Source of the DNA: Taudactylus pleione
Lineage: Eukaryota > Chordata > Amphibia > Anura > Myobatrachidae
Assembly: GCA_031769625.1 (NCBI GenBank)
Contig: JAUIMM010000088.1
Location: forward strand, 6,153,501 to 6,217,500
Direction: 5' to 3'
Length of the DNA: 64,000 nucleotides
The position numbers and the translations under genes were made by a program. Positions 24,406 through 37,204 of the stretch are shown one piece after another (position 1 is the first letter of the stretch; each line of letters opens with the position of its first letter). The notes beneath the pieces are model-generated. The model had not been told where the DNA came from and searched no databases. It saw only the letters and a list, made by a program, of their open reading frames with translations.

Positions 24406-24926
24406 GGGCCTGATTCAGACCCGGTCGCAAGCGTGGAGCGCTCGCAACCGGGTCGATGGTGGACCAGAGCGCATGCGCACGACAGAGATGGCTCCGTAGT
24501 GCGCATGCGCGATACCCGGATAGCGACGGGCACTCCGTCGCTTTGGGTCTCGCAACAAAGGGGGCGAGCTGTCGATGTTGAGTGACAGCTTGCCCCCTTT
24601 GGTGGGCGGGCCGGGGGGGTGGCTGCCCAAACGGAGGCGTTCCCATGAGAACGCCTGTCATATGGGGGCGGCCCCACTGACATCACAAGTGATGTCAGTG
24701 GAGAGCTTCCGGCTCTGTTAGAGCCGAAAGCTCTCTGGGGTTTGCGGCCACGAGACCCTACCACAAGGGTCTCGTCGCAAGCCCGATGGTCGCGATGGTC
24801 TTGACCATCGCGACCATCTTCATGGCCGCTCGCTGTAGCTGTGGGTGGTCACCCACAGCTATGCGAGCGGCCAGGAGGCCGTTCTAAAAAAAAAAAAAAA
24901 AAGCCAGGCCCTGATTCAGAGCATGT
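24406..24926 (-). mobile_element. Poly-hairpin element, copy B
   Basis: Same hairpin series as copy A in reverse order, so it lies on the minus strand. It shows GCGCATGCGC arms, AGCGACGG/CCGTCGCT, GGGGGCGAGCTGTC with near-inverse GACAGCTTGCCCCC, GGCGTTCCCATGAGAACGCC, CCACTGACATCAC/GTGATGTCAGTGG, GAGAGCTT-GGCTCT arms, GAGACCCT arms, GGTCGCGATGGTC arms and the ACCCACAGCTATGCGAGCGGCC arm. The end is interrupted by a run of about 19 A, then truncated within CCCTGATTCAGAGC. The minus-strand 167-aa frame is an artefact. Confidence 0.85.
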
Positions 24927-25665
24927 CATTTTCACTGATACTATATCTCATATTAGCATACTGTAAGAATATATAACATTCTATATTGTTACTGTTTGTA
25001 CTTCTCTAAGGAAATACTGTATGAAGTGCTCTTTATATTAAATCTTTTTTCTGCCTTTTGCTCTTCTATTCTACTCACATGGGCCAAAAAGGGGAGCAGG
25101 GGAGTGTAAACTTTGAAAAAGTTAGGGTGAAGTACGTCAGTAATTTATATTAATTGTAGTTGGAGCCACTGAGCTAAGATCAGACATGCCTGTGAAGGAG
25201 TTAAATATAATTGCTGAAACAGTAGCAATCACTCTAGAACAGTGTTATAAACTAAGGCCCATATGTATCAATGAGTGATATTTCGCTACTAATCTTAAAT
25301 GGTGCTACAACCAATTAGCTCCTAACTGTCTTGTGTTTAAAAAATAACAGTTAGGAGCTGATTGGTTGAATGCACCTGGTTGAACAACTGGTTTTATTGC
25401 TATTCTGTAGTGTTGTTTACGGGTTTATCTGTGTATCTGTAAAGGCGCATATCCACTTCACAATATAAATGGATGATTGAACGATAATGACATTGTTATC
25501 GTTCATTCGTTCATTAATCGTGCAGAGAATATGCCGCCAACGAAGAGCGATCCGCGCTCCCACTGGTCGTTGTCGGCATCTGTCATCGCCCGAACATACT
25601 GCCCATGTTTAGGGATGTGGGAGGGTGCCTGCACTGAACGACATATTGTTCAATGTGGACACAAT
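24927..25665. other. Intergenic DNA with palindromic MITE remnants
   Basis: At 25255-25384 lies a hairpin with arms CCAATTAGCTCCTAACTGT and ACAGTTAGGAGCTGATTGG, a motif shared with 38872-39044. At 25447-25661 is a looser inverted repeat (TCCACTTCACAATAT and ATATTGTTCAATGTGGA). No gene. Confidence 0.55.
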
Positions 25666-26080
25666 GGCCCTCATTCAGAGGCGGTCGCAGGAAGCGATCG
25701 CTCTCTCTTAATGAGGGCACCCGCTTCTTTTTTTTAGTGCGGCCTCCTGTTCGCTAGCTAAGCTGTGGGTTACCACCCACAGCTTAGCGACCGACCAGGG
25801 TGATGATCACGATGGTCAAGACCATCGCGACCAGCGGGGCTTGCGACAAGACCCTAAGGTTTGGTTTCGGCAACCGCAAGCCCCAGCGAACTTCCTGCTC
25901 TGATCGAGCAAGAAATTCCCCACTGACGTCAGTGTGCGGCCGCCCACAAAACGGCAAGCGTTCCGTCAGGAACACCGCCGTTTGTGAAACCACCCCCCCA
26001 CCGCGCCTACAAAACGGACCGAGCTGTCGATCAACCTCGTTGCCGTTGCGCGTGCGCAGTACGGCACCAATACTCTTTCA
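25666..26080 (+). mobile_element. Poly-hairpin element, copy D, diverged and truncated
   Basis: Starts GGCCCTCATTCAGAGGCG with the arm TTAATGAGGGC. It then shows GGGTTACCACCC, CGATGGTCAAGACCATCG, GCTTGCG-type arms and CACTGACGTCAGTG in the same order as copy A. The right end is lost near a GCGCGTGCGCAG remnant. Confidence 0.7.
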
Positions 26081-28257
26081 CGCATAGAGCACCAGAATGT
26101 CTAGTTATGGCACTGAGAAAGAGGGAGGATCATCACGGCCACCCGGCAGCAATAGCAAATAAGGTGTGTTTAGGTATGTTGTGTGTATTTTATCTGTATG
26201 TGTGTGCTGCGTGTGTCATATATATTTATATATATAATATGGAAACCCCCCCAAAAAAATCCTGCGTTTGCCCCTGGGAGGGTTAGGGTACTTGTTAGCT
26301 GTAGCCGGGATTCTGAGCAGCAGGCTTCCGGCGTTGAGATTCTAACAGGCGGCTTTTCAGCCACCGGCATATAATATCCAACCCGACTATAGGCATGGCC
26401 AAAGGTAAGAACGATCAACTAAGATAACTAATAATAATATACTCAGCTGAGAGGATGAAGGAGAGAGGGAGGGGATAGAGAAAGAGGTTGATCCTGGAAT
26501 CACCAATAACAGTGGAATACATTCAGGGGAGATGAATTTGCCTGGACACAGTATACGTGTACATAGAAATCTAGCGTTATAGATCCAATAAACCTTGGAG
26601 AAGGCTCCCTTGAGGCAATCTAATAAACCAACCACAGCTACCCTGGATACATTATTGGGAATGATGTAGTCGGGCAGTGAGGGTACTTTGCCACATACTG
26701 ATGTACAGAACAGGACTCACTCCCTAGGACAAGAAGCAGACAGGGTTAAGAATCCTGCTGTCTTCTACAGCAAAGGTCTTACACACAGCTACACTACCTG
26801 GGTGTGACTGATTTGGGGTGTGTAATGGTATAAAGGATTGTGGGATCCAGTGGACGGTTATCAGCCGGACGATAGAGAGGGCTGGTGTGGTACAGCTAGT
26901 GTCAAGAAGCCATTGCAGATGGACAAGTGTGATGTATACCATTTGTGAAGAGGAGTAAAAAGCCATCTGAAATATCCAAACTGTGTGAAGAGTCTTTCCT
27001 TTGCAAACAAGTTTCTTACAGCAGGTAGACAGATATTTTCTCCAAGTGACAGATTTTATTTAGGAGCTGTAGGCAGGATGGGGGTTTGTTGTTACCAGTT
27101 TAGGTCTGTGTCCTACCATTGTCACCTAGTCTTAGCCATCAGCTGCTGCTTTGTAGGATCAACCTTGGGGCTATGATGCTGATGACGTCATTGTCAGGGT
27201 CCCTGACCACTTGTCCGTTTCACTCTGTGCCCAAGCAACATAGACCAGGCTCACAATTAGCAAAATCACAATCATGGTGCAGCTATTTCATACATAACCT
27301 CTGCATTTAGTGTAAGCCCGGTAGTAAAGATCCTTATTCCCCAATAGTACTAAGACTGAGATAAAAAATATAATTACCACTGGTGTTTCTAATGAGTATA
27401 AGTTTACCCATTTTCATAAACTGAGATGAATAATTCTGACAATGTAATTGAAATATACACATTTAATTGATTATTTAAAGGCTCACTTAGAATCTAAAAC
27501 CAATGTTTTCAAATCAATGTAACTGGCATACTATTCTGCTATAAATCTTACTTTTATTTTGCTGATTGTCACATTTTTGCATATTAAAATCTTTTAGCAG
27601 TAATTTATTTTGCCTCAATGTCATGTTGGGTGTTTTAGAATGATAAGAGTGTCATAACGGCTTGCCCATTTGTGATCACTGATGGATGACAGGCTGAGAT
27701 AAGGTGATCGCCTAATGTCACATTTTCATGAAGGAGATTATTTGAAACTGCTTTATAATCTCCCTGCCAATACATTTCACATGATTGACCTCCATTGTGC
27801 TGAAGTTAGAATAGCTCTTATATAATGATATCGCAGCTGAGGGCCGTGATGACTTTGATCAGAAGGAGAGAGATAGAAATATAATAAGACAGCATTTCCT
27901 GGCATATATATTTTACAGAATATTTGCTTTAAACTTTTAGCGCCCTATTTATCAATCTTTTTTTTTTTGTACTAAAATAATGTGAAAACGTGTTTTCACA
28001 TTCTTTTCACATTATTTTAATATAACTTAAATGTATCAAAGGGCTTTTGTAGGAGTTTTCATAAGAAACTCCTCCAAGACATAAAATTTGCATTCTTTTA
28101 GTAAGCGGATCGCATTTCCCATACTTGTAATGGGAAATGTGACCTGTTTCAGATTTACTAAAAGAAATTGTAAACAAATACTGGGAGGGAGCCCTGCAAT
28201 AATAACACTATCTGGAGATGGCATTATGCAGGATCCCCCCTGTTTCACCTACTCCAG
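26081..28257. other. Intergenic DNA with small MITE-like units, no gene
   Basis: At about 26255-26395 is a fragment containing GGGAGGGTTAGGG and GCCGGGATTC, related in style to 45690-46090. At 27945-28040 a near-palindrome of AAAATAATGTGAAAA and TTTTCACATTATTTT. At 28095-28170 another (TTTAGTAAGCGGATCGCATT and its near-inverse). No credible coding sequence. Confidence 0.55.
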
Positions 28258-29640
28258 CCAGGGATGCAACTAGGGGGGCTGGGGTTGCATGTGCCCCGGG
28301 CGCCGAATTAGAGGGCACCGATGTCAGGCACTGAAATTATGGAAGGGGCAGTAGGAGCGGTCACCCCGTGGCCCCCACTCTGTCTACACTCTCCACCACT
28401 ACTTGGGATTGCACAGCGGCCACCATGGAGCTTTTCCACAGTCAGAGTCTCGCGAGATGATGACATCTTCATCCCATGAGTTAATGACTGTGAAACTGAG
28501 CTAGGGCTGATGTAGGAGCTGTATAAAAAGAATCAGTAGCTCAGACGGCCAGTGCACTTGTTCCATAGAGATGAGGGTAATCCGCCCACTATGTAAACAA
28601 ATTATAAACACCCCAAATGAAATAATTCATGTAGATATATATTATATATACTGTATATCTGCCACTGCCTGCTGACAGGGAAAGCAAAGCCCGGAGTAGT
28701 ATTCTGTAATCAGCCATGTGTGTCTGATAGACCACAGGCTGAACACAAAGAAAAAAATTTATTTATACTAGAAATTAAAAAAACACACATACCTGCACCC
28801 AGGGACTGGTGATCAGTTATCGGTAAGCTCCTATGTGACCATGCTTATCTGATCTGTCTTGTGAAATGAGATGCAGGTAAGTCCCGGCCAGCATCTCAGT
28901 TAACTGCACAGATCAGATGACCGGGGTCACAGACCAGGAGCCCAACGATCAGATGACTGACATGGCACAAGAGGAGCTCACCAGATCACCAAGGAACAGT
29001 AAAGTAAGCATTAGTGGAGGGGTAGCTAGTGGCGCAGGCATAGCCCCAGGGCCAAAACTAGGATTTTCATCACCTGGGGCAAGGTAGTAATTTGGCGCTT
29101 CCCCCCTGCGCGCCATAACTATAGATTATGTCCTTTAAGGAAACCCCCACCCCTGGTGTCTCTACAGCAGTCTATGCCCTTCCATCCCATATCACTGCAG
29201 CAGTCTGTGTCTCTCCCTCCTATATCAGCAACCGGTGTTACCCCTCCCCCCCACCACCACTTACCCATATCTTCTCCTTACTCCTTCTTAAGGCAGTGGC
29301 AGGCTCCTCACACACTGTTCTGCAGCGCACATGACGTAAACCAAGATAGGGGAAAGAAAAATAATTTATTTTGCCGGATGATCACGGTCCCTCTATGCCT
29401 GCTCCCTGCTGATTAGTCCAGTGGTGCAGCATGAAGCCTAGTCACAATCATTGTACCAGATATCAGCTAAAGATGAGTTGGGGTAGCTCCGGGGGCGGTG
29501 CTTCACCCATGTGCCCCCCTTAACCCTGCCCTAGCATACCCTCTGAAGCCTACCCCGACAACAGCATGCTTCTGACCCATCAAAGGTTTCCCTCTTTTTG
29601 TCAACCCCTCAAATCCTGCACCCAGGGCACGTGCTCCGTA
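28258..29640. other. Intergenic, probable hAT-MITE remnants
   Basis: Two starts that look like hAT ends, CAGGGATGCAACTAGGGGGG (near 28258) and CAGGGCCAAAACTAGG (near 29052). I could not find matching right ends or target duplications. Short proline-rich frames near 29150 are unconvincing. Confidence 0.4.
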
Positions 29641-31600
29641 AACTTTTTTGTGGCAATTCATTAAAAATGAAAATTCCCTTGCTTGGACAGTGACTGCTAT
29701 AAAGGCCTTTCCTGGCAAGGAGATTGGCAGTAAAGTACTACCTATCATTACCACTTTACTACGGTTCAGAAACTACGCTCACAAAATGATTTTGTGATCC
29801 TCTTCTCTAAAGCTCTTCCATAGAGGTGGAGATGGCATTAACTATCGGGGCCAAGCACTGAGAAGCTAGACCATACGTGCCTACTATCCTGGAACATTTG
29901 AGAGGCTCTTCCAAATGCCTGGAAGAGTTGGCAAGTCTCCCAGAGACCAACCGCCAGCTCCCCGTAGCCACCCACTTCCCATGTAAATTGGGCAGTCTGG
30001 GTGGACAATAATGGCGTTTTAGTGCAAACCCCCCCCCCTCCACTTCGCAATGCTACTACTGGCAGCATTGTATAATAGGGGAGGGTTCATAGTGAAGCAA
30101 ATGCACCATCAGGCCCAACCCGCACTGCCCAGTTGGCCTTGTCACCCGCTCTCGCACTGCTGACCTATAAAGCTAAGCTGCCCAGACCACAGTCCCCATT
30201 GAGAATAAACAAGACTGCAGCTAGCAGCATTAATGTGCCTATTGTAGGAGAAATCAGAAATACTGTATCTCGTGCATTACGCATTTGGTGAATTGCATGA
30301 TAGGTAAACAACTGCTGTTTCAAGAAGACTCATCAGAATCCAAAGAGGTAATATCAATTGAAAATACCCTTATAAATTGCCCTAAAACATTCTGATATTT
30401 TGGCAAAGTTCAGTATTGATGTATTATGTTATATCATTGTTATTTTACTTTGGCAAGCTCATTTGCTGTAATAAAAATCTGGGATCTCTATCAAACTCAA
30501 TATTGACAGAATGTGTCACTTATTGTTGCATTATTATCTGAGCGAAGGGCCAGAACAGAAATAAAAAATAGCATCCACTAGATCAAATTATAATAACATG
30601 TTCAGCCATTTATTTTACTTGAAGTAAAGACATGCTGTGGCCTAAGTTTCTGGGACAGTTTTACAGCGAGGACGTTGCTTGCAGTAGAAGAGTGAAATTT
30701 GTTAACCCAAGAGACAAGTGTTTGTCAGCACTAATGTATTTCTGAGCAGGTAATTGCAGGAACGGATAATATTAAAGAATAAACAAGCATCTCTTCCGCC
30801 CCAGGAGACCTTCCTTACCTCTTCTGGAACATCGAAAATAGTTTCCAATAAAGCTCAATTTTAACATTGTTTCGCCCCTAACTCTAAAATCTAATTTGGA
30901 CTCCATGGCTTGCAATAAATACATTGTTAGTTTAGCCAACTTTTAGATGTTAATTCTTTATACTAAATGTTTTGCTGAAAATGGCACAAACAGAGGTTTA
31001 TAGAGTTTTGACTTACAAAAAATGAGGACAATGACATTATTATGATTATGTTGATGATTATTAATATTTGATAATTAATATAATAAATTTAAAACATTCA
31101 GAGCTCAGTAGCAATATGTCAGCTAAATCATTATGGAGTAGTCTGTAGCTAGAGTGGCGATTGATGGTCATTTTACTTGACAACACTTTGGGCCTGTTTC
31201 AGAAGTGCACGCTATTGAAGCTGCAGCTTTTAACGGAGTTGCAGCTGCAATAATATGCAAATGCTAATTTCAGCCTTCCCCTTGTGTACTAGCATGCGCC
31301 AGAATGTGCAAGGCCTGAGAAGCCCACTTTAAATGTCCATGCACGGTGTAACTCCGCTGTTGGTCCTATATAGTTCACCATCGGTGCATCATCGCCTCCA
31401 CCACCGATATTTGCTGCTGATACCTATTTGCTATGGCAGGGGCAGCCGTTAGCTGGGCAAAAAGGAAATAGCCAATAGTTGCCTTATCTACTACAGAGGT
31501 GGAATACATGACTCTTACAGAAACAGCTAAAGAGGCTCTCTGGATGAAAAACACTAGAAAAAACGGTAGTGCCCAAATTCCTATACTGGACATAGGAGAC
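29641..31600. other. Intergenic DNA, no gene seen
   Basis: No recognised proteins. A fragment starting GGGCCTGTTTCAGAAG at 31193 resembles the GGCCTGATTC element ends but lacks a partner. Confidence 0.5.
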
Positions 31601-33399
31601 ACACAAACCAATGGTTAAAACAGAAATATATTTATTGAATTAGTACTTCAGATTAAAATTGCAAAGTATTCAATGTATTATTGCTTCTAAATAAAATCAT
31701 GAACCCGAAAACATACTTCTAAAGACTGAACAACTCACTATAATTAGATACAAAAGTGGCAAATACATAAGACCTCATTGTTTCAAAAATGGGAAACAAA
31801 GTTATTAAATCCTTGTCCAGGTTTATAAAAAGTTACTCTGCAACAGCTGCAATTATCCAGTCCTGTGTGAGGGACAATAAAAAGTGATGTACAAGTCGAT
31901 AATGTCTCAGAGGAATTGTGTAAGAATGTGAATGCCTACAGCCTCCCTTACCAGGTGGTTTCAGCAATTACTTAACCTTGCTGAGGTTCTGGTAAGTTTA
32001 TACTCCTGCCGCTCCATAATTGAGAGTTCCAATGGATATATATGCATGCAAGAAGTTGGTAAATGTAGAGATAATTTCTAATGTCTCAGCACAGTCAATA
32101 TTATGGGATATGCAACTCACTGGTCTTCACAGCAGTATTAAGATACGTTGCTATACCAGGGAGAAAGCTTCCCGCAGATTGGTAGTCTGTTTACCTGGTA
32201 AATCACCTTGGCAATCCTAGGATACATAGCTACACCAGGAAAAATGTGTCCACAGACTAGTAGTCTGCCCACCCAACAAGCACAGTCTGTGGTGAGTGCA
32301 GAATCCTGTCAGAAGCTGTTCACAGTATCCCGCAGTTAAAACTGGCCGCTGACGCAAGCAGGATCCCACCTCGAAGGCCGACAGTGGTATTATGTATAGA
32401 TCAGTGGGGGCCAGCGGAGCCTTACAGTAGCTCCCAAGTGAAGTTCAATGCCGCATACAAGGATAATATATAGCGGTACTTGGTGCACTGTCCCACACTC
32501 CAAATGAAGGATTTGATGTGCAGTCTGGCACAGGGACACCCTTAACGCATTTCGTTCTCCATGAGCATTTTTTCAGAAGATATCCAAGTAGAAGATATAC
32601 AGTATCCAATTAGCCCCGATATATTTTCAGGGGTGAAAAACAGGGATTTTTTGCCTATAATCCCTGTTTTTTATCACTGTATCATATTAGTTCAGCCCAA
32701 CAAATAGGATTAATCAGCCAAAAACACATAGGATCCGTAAATTCACAGACCTACAGATGTGTCCTGCTACATCTTTGCTGCGTACACAGCAAATCATGCC
32801 ACGTATGGTGCGAGGCATGTGCCCGTGAGCAGATATGCGCACAGCATTCGCACCCACGCCACCATAGGAACATAGGAATGCATGGTGCTATTGCAGTGCG
32901 CACTATAGCACAAGCGTGTGCTGCTGCGGGTAATCGCATGGTGTGATTCGTGCGCATGTTTGTAATGCAATTTGCAAAGATGTAGCTGTACACATCTGTA
33001 TGTGTCTTCACCATTGCGGCAGCAAAAACAATGCACTATTTGCTGGATATATTTCAGGACACATCAGGTCCAGAAAAAACCCCCAATAAGTACCGGCGTT
33101 GGGCTACACTTCAGAGCTAATTGGATAGCCCTCAGGGGATCCATTAGCGGTGGTAATTTACCGCTACCCATACCACCTGCTGCATTAAAATGCCCAGCAT
33201 ACCCTATATGCTCCAGAATGTATCTGACAAACCAACTACAACCTGTACCTATGTTTAGAAATGTGTCCTATGCTACCTGCTACCTGAAGGTCAGGTGCTT
33301 CAAGGATAGGTCTCTCCCCAAGGAATCTAGGCAAAACATCTATTTTTAAAAAAACTGCTTACTGAATATGATATATATACAATGTATGTGTTATATACA

Positions 33400-33400
<1 letters not shown>
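31601..33400 (-). other. Probable decayed retroelement on minus strand
   Basis: Contains a degenerate hammerhead-like motif (see 32541-32580). On the minus strand the region downstream of it runs to an AATAAATATATTTCTG stretch at about 31620, which could be a 3' end. No reverse-transcriptase motif seen. Confidence 0.3.
32541..32580 (-). ncRNA. Degenerate hammerhead-ribozyme-like motif
   Basis: Minus strand reads CTT, then CTGA followed by A's where a functional core has CTGATGA, a variable hairpin position, then CGAAATGCGTT and AAGGG. The GAAA box, minimal stem III ATGCGT and 3-bp stem I (CTT with AAG) fit, but the core is mutated, so it should be inactive. Confidence 0.4.

Positions 33401-33401
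<1 letters not shown>

Positions 33402-33432
<31 letters not shown>
33402..33432. repeat. (TA)n microsatellite
   Basis: About 15 TA units. Confidence 0.95.
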
Positions 33433-33434
<2 letters not shown>

Positions 33435-33979
33435 GCTTGCCCGTAAACTACGAAGTCAAAGGGCACATAACAGAATACACTGCTCGATTGACGATCAGCA
33501 CATATAGGTAATTAACCCCCATCATATTTCAAACCTTTTCACTACATACTACGCTAATTTATATAATTTTCCATCTGAGACCACAATACCACAACCTACC
33601 ATAGTCTCTATCTTTAAACCAGGTAAAGACCTTTCAGATTGCAGGAATTACAGGCCAACAGCGCTACTGAATACAGATGTAAAAATCTTTGCTAAGCTCC
33701 TGTCAAATTGGGTTTCTCACTTTCTACTCCAACTTGTGTACTCTAACCAGGTTGGATTTATTTTGGACTAACAAGCTTCTGATAATACTCGCAGGGTATT
33801 TTATAAAATCCAAGTGCTGTTGTGCTCCCAGGAACAATTTGTGTTGCTTTGTTTAGATGCCAAGAAAGCATTTGATAGGCAGAACTAGGAGTATATGCAG
33901 CATGTATTGTCCCTTTTTGGTTTTCAAAGAGCCATTATTGACTCAATAATTGCTCTCTACCAAAACCCTTCAGCATGGG

Positions 33980-34893
33980 TGTCACAATTGGTGTCTGCGA
34001 GTTACCTGTCTCAGGTGGTGATCGGGTTTCAACGGAGGCCGGCATGACTGGAACCACAGATGATGTAGATAGCTCTATTTACAAGACTTGTGTAGCAGTG
34101 AAAACTGCCTTTGATGATAAATGACAGGAACTGGAGGCACCGGACTGGGACCGGCAGGAAGACTTGTTGAATTGAACTGATGAACTAAGAACTTGACTCT
34201 GGACTGGAACAACGTGGACTGAACTGATGAGCTTGGAACTTGACTCTGGACTGGAACAACGTGGACTGAACTGATGAGCTTGGAACTTGACTCTGGACTG
34301 GAACAACGTGGATGGAACTGATGAGCTTGGAACTTGACTCTGGACTGGAATAATGTGACAGTGGCTGAAGGGAAGTCAGGTAATGCTGAGACGAGGGCTA
34401 AACAGGGTAATCTCGAATTTCTATGACAAAGGCTGGAACTTAGGTGCAGGCTGGATTGGATAATTGGGAATAACAGGTTTCAGGAAGGAATGGATAGGTT
34501 TGGGAATTTTAGGTTCAGGGAGGGAGTAGGTAGGTAAAAGGGGCAGGAGTTGATCCACAGCAGGAAGCAAGGCAGGGTGACACGATGCAGGTTTACAGAG
34601 TGCCAGGGACCAACCAGGAGTAGGACTAGCAGCAGAGCACAGGCCAGGTATTGCTGCAACAGGACGTCTGGATGCCAGGTATTACTGTAGCAGGTTTTCG
34701 GGATGCACCAGGGGTTGCTGTCAGCAGGCTTACTGGATTGCCAGGTTTAGCTGTAGCAGGTTTTCTGGATGCAGGAGAGGCCAGGTGCAATAATCAGCAA
34801 ATCCTCCAGGAAAATTACACACACAGATCCATGGGGCAGCTGACAGTGGTAAGTCTCAAGGCAAAAAGGTGACAACTAGACAGGGTCGTGACA
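33980..34893. mobile_element. Solo LTR nested in the L1 copy
   Basis: Starts TGTCACAATTGG and ends GGTCGTGACA (TG...CA with TGTCAC/GTGACA ends), flanked by the 5-bp duplication ATGGG (33975-33979 and 34894-34898). Removing it with one duplication restores the L1 reading PSAWVFNNG. Length 914 bp. Internal 47-bp tandem repeat. Size and ends fit a Gypsy/ERV-type solo LTR; class is inference. Confidence 0.85.
34165..34350. repeat. 47-bp tandem repeat within solo LTR
   Basis: Nearly four copies of a unit containing AACTGATGAGCTTGGAACTT and GACTCTGGACTGGAACAACG. The last copies carry small substitutions. Confidence 0.92.
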
Positions 34894-35158
34894 ATGGGTT
34901 TTCAATAATGGCCTCCTGTCCTTGCATTTCCCATCTTTAGACAGGGTTTTCCACTCTCCCCTTTAATTTTTGGACTGGTTATGGAACCTTTAGCCCAAGA
35001 AATTAGACTCTGTATGTACTAGACACCCTACTCCTAGTGGTGCTCATAAACTGTGCCTTTTCGATGACAATGTCCATATTTTTGTTACCAAACCTGTAAC
35101 CTCCCTGTCTGCTTTACTGTACATGATATTTTAGATATGTTTAGTAGGGCCTCCTACT

Positions 35159-35447
35159 CAGAGCTCTAACCAGACTTTTTGGTGCCCTGTGCTAGAGAGA
35201 GCATTGGTGCCCCCCTCCCATTTTTTTAAATAGGGACATAAGATAGTACACCTGAAAAAGGGCCATGGCCTCATGGCGAAGGGCCAGGGAAGAGATAGGG
35301 GAAGTCAGGAGATGTTGGGGATAAAAAAATAGGAAGCTACAAGTGAAAATGATAATAAACAGGAAAATTGACAGGCTAAATCAGCGCCCCATGCCCTGCG
35401 GTGCCCTGTGCCATGGCACAGGTCATACTATCCTAGTTACGGCCCTG
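35159..35447. mobile_element. hAT-type MITE nested in the L1 copy
   Basis: Left end CAGAGCTCTAACCAG, right end CTAGTTACGGCCCTG, with an 8-bp duplication CTCCTACT / CTCCTGCT (35151-35158 and 35448-35455, one mismatch). L1 sequence continues on both sides. Same TIR family as 44249-44511. Confidence 0.85.
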
Positions 35448-37075
35448 CTCCTGCTATAAGCTTAATACTTCCAAATCTGAAGCCTTTCCATCAACGTTAT
35501 CCCTTCTCAAACAAAATAATAAATACATTTGGAACAAGACTTCCCTTACCTAGGCATACAGATCCCAAATCTAAATATTTTTTAGGTTAATTTATCTTCG
35601 ATGCTCTCACATTTATCTGCAGTTTTTTTAATTGTATTTTGATTTGCATTTTCAAAATAAAAAATAACAGAAAGTAAATACAAAGACATGGATGAAAAAG
35701 TAGATAAGGGAGGGAGGGGGTAAGGAAAGAAGGGGGAAGGGGAGAAATTTGCTCAAGGTCAAAAGAGAAATGTCGGATATCAAACAGAAAGAAATGAAAG
35801 AGCTCTAACCATTCATGTAGACACAAGTGAGACAGCAAGTGAGGTCTATGAATTTTGCCTTTTAGCCATTACGGATGCCCTTTGAGAATGGGACAACAAT
35901 GTCCCCTTAGGTACATACTGGGACTCTCTAGGAACTTATCTATTAAGGCATTGGGTCACCTATTCCTCAACGTGTGGATTTCAAAGGGTTTGACCACTCT
36001 TAATGATCTCCTCCTAGGTGATCCACTATGATCCTTTCCTCAGCTCCAGTCAATCTGTCTTCCCGCTACTGGCCATTATCAGTACCTACAAATTGCCCAT
36101 TGGCTAAGTGCATGTGTAACTTGCTCTCTCCCTACTTCCGGCACTTATTTGAGTAAACTAACCTTACGCTCTTCTACGGGAGACATCCTCCTTTTGGTAT
36201 CAATATATACAGCCTGTACCTTCTGTTAAACCTGTGGTTCAAACAAGCTGGGTATCTGATCAAAACTGTAACTTTACTCCTTTGCAATGGTAAAGTGTTT
36301 ACAATAATTTGTTTTATATTTCTAGATGTGCTAACCATATTGAGATACATTTTAAGCTGCTTCACAGATAAATTGCACAAAATGTGGTCAGCATGTTCGA
36401 AAAACTGCTGGCATCAATGTTTGGAAGACAGGACTCTTTCATGTTTTTTGGAACTGTGCTGCCCTCTGCCACTTTTGGGTTGAGGTTTTTGATTTACTGT
36501 CAAAAGCAATTAATATGGCTGTGAACGTTACTTGGTAGGCCAAATTTTGCTTACAGCTCGAGCCGTCTCAATTTTGGAAATCCCCTAATCCTCCTACTTT
36601 GTATAAGTAATCTCTAAAATTCTGTATATTTTTGAAATTGAAACCTTTGCAGTTCCATATTCTACTTTGCCCACCTCTCCTCTAATGAAATGGCTCTCCT
36701 GGCATTTCCGAAGGGGTCGGAGTTAGCGCCTGCCGCCCTCAAACACATTAGTGTATCTGATGTCTCTGCACATTTGTGAGATGTCTGATTCGGGTCCTCC
36801 AGTCTTCTTTACCTTTGGATGTACCGTCCTCTGCATCTCTACCCTCCATACTTGCGCTTAAGCCCTTTTATCTCTATTTTGTATGGTTATACATATATTT
36901 TGCATCTTGGGTGGCACATGGTTCTGGCTGTCTGTTCTTTGATGTTTGGTTTTATATTGTTATGGCCTCTCCCTTTTTTTCTTCTTTTCTTTATCCCCCT
37001 ACCCTTTTTTGTTTTGACTGATTTTTTTGTTTTTGAAAAATCTCTAACAAAAATTTAAGCAAAAAAAAAAAAAGA

Positions 37076-37204
37076 TATTACAATTATCGCTAGTTGTGTA
37101 ACACAAAAATAGATAATAGTATGAGCAGAAACCTGTCTGAAAATTTTGATCATTGTGTACTTGAAAACAATTGTATCACACTGTGTGGCACAACAAGATT
37201 GATT
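37076..37204. other. Intergenic DNA
   Basis: Short AT-rich stretch between the L1 tail and the LINE fragment; nothing else seen. Confidence 0.5.

Larger units (their letters stand above)
33440..37075 (+). mobile_element. L1-type LINE, ORF2 RT to poly-A tail, disrupted
   Basis: Plus-strand translation shows the L1 reverse-transcriptase series: TIVSIFKPGKDLSDCRNYRP, TALLNTDVKIFAKLL, NQVGFILD followed by QASDNTRR, LLCLDAKKAFDR, then (after a solo LTR) FNNGLLS, HKLCLFDDNVHIF (position of the catalytic YADD-like box), and YKLNTSKSEAFP. The C-terminal part is near 36330-36500 and the 3' end has an A-run at 37063-37075. Many stops and frameshifts; 5'-truncated before the RT. It is split at 33980-34893 and 35159-35447, and a purine-rich stretch at about 35615-35850 may be a third insertion. 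Confidence 0.85.

Noticed and set aside
34150..34340. CTGATGA boxes in the 47-bp repeat as hammerhead ribozymes
   Set aside because: No GAAA box, stem III or cleavage triplet at the right spacing.
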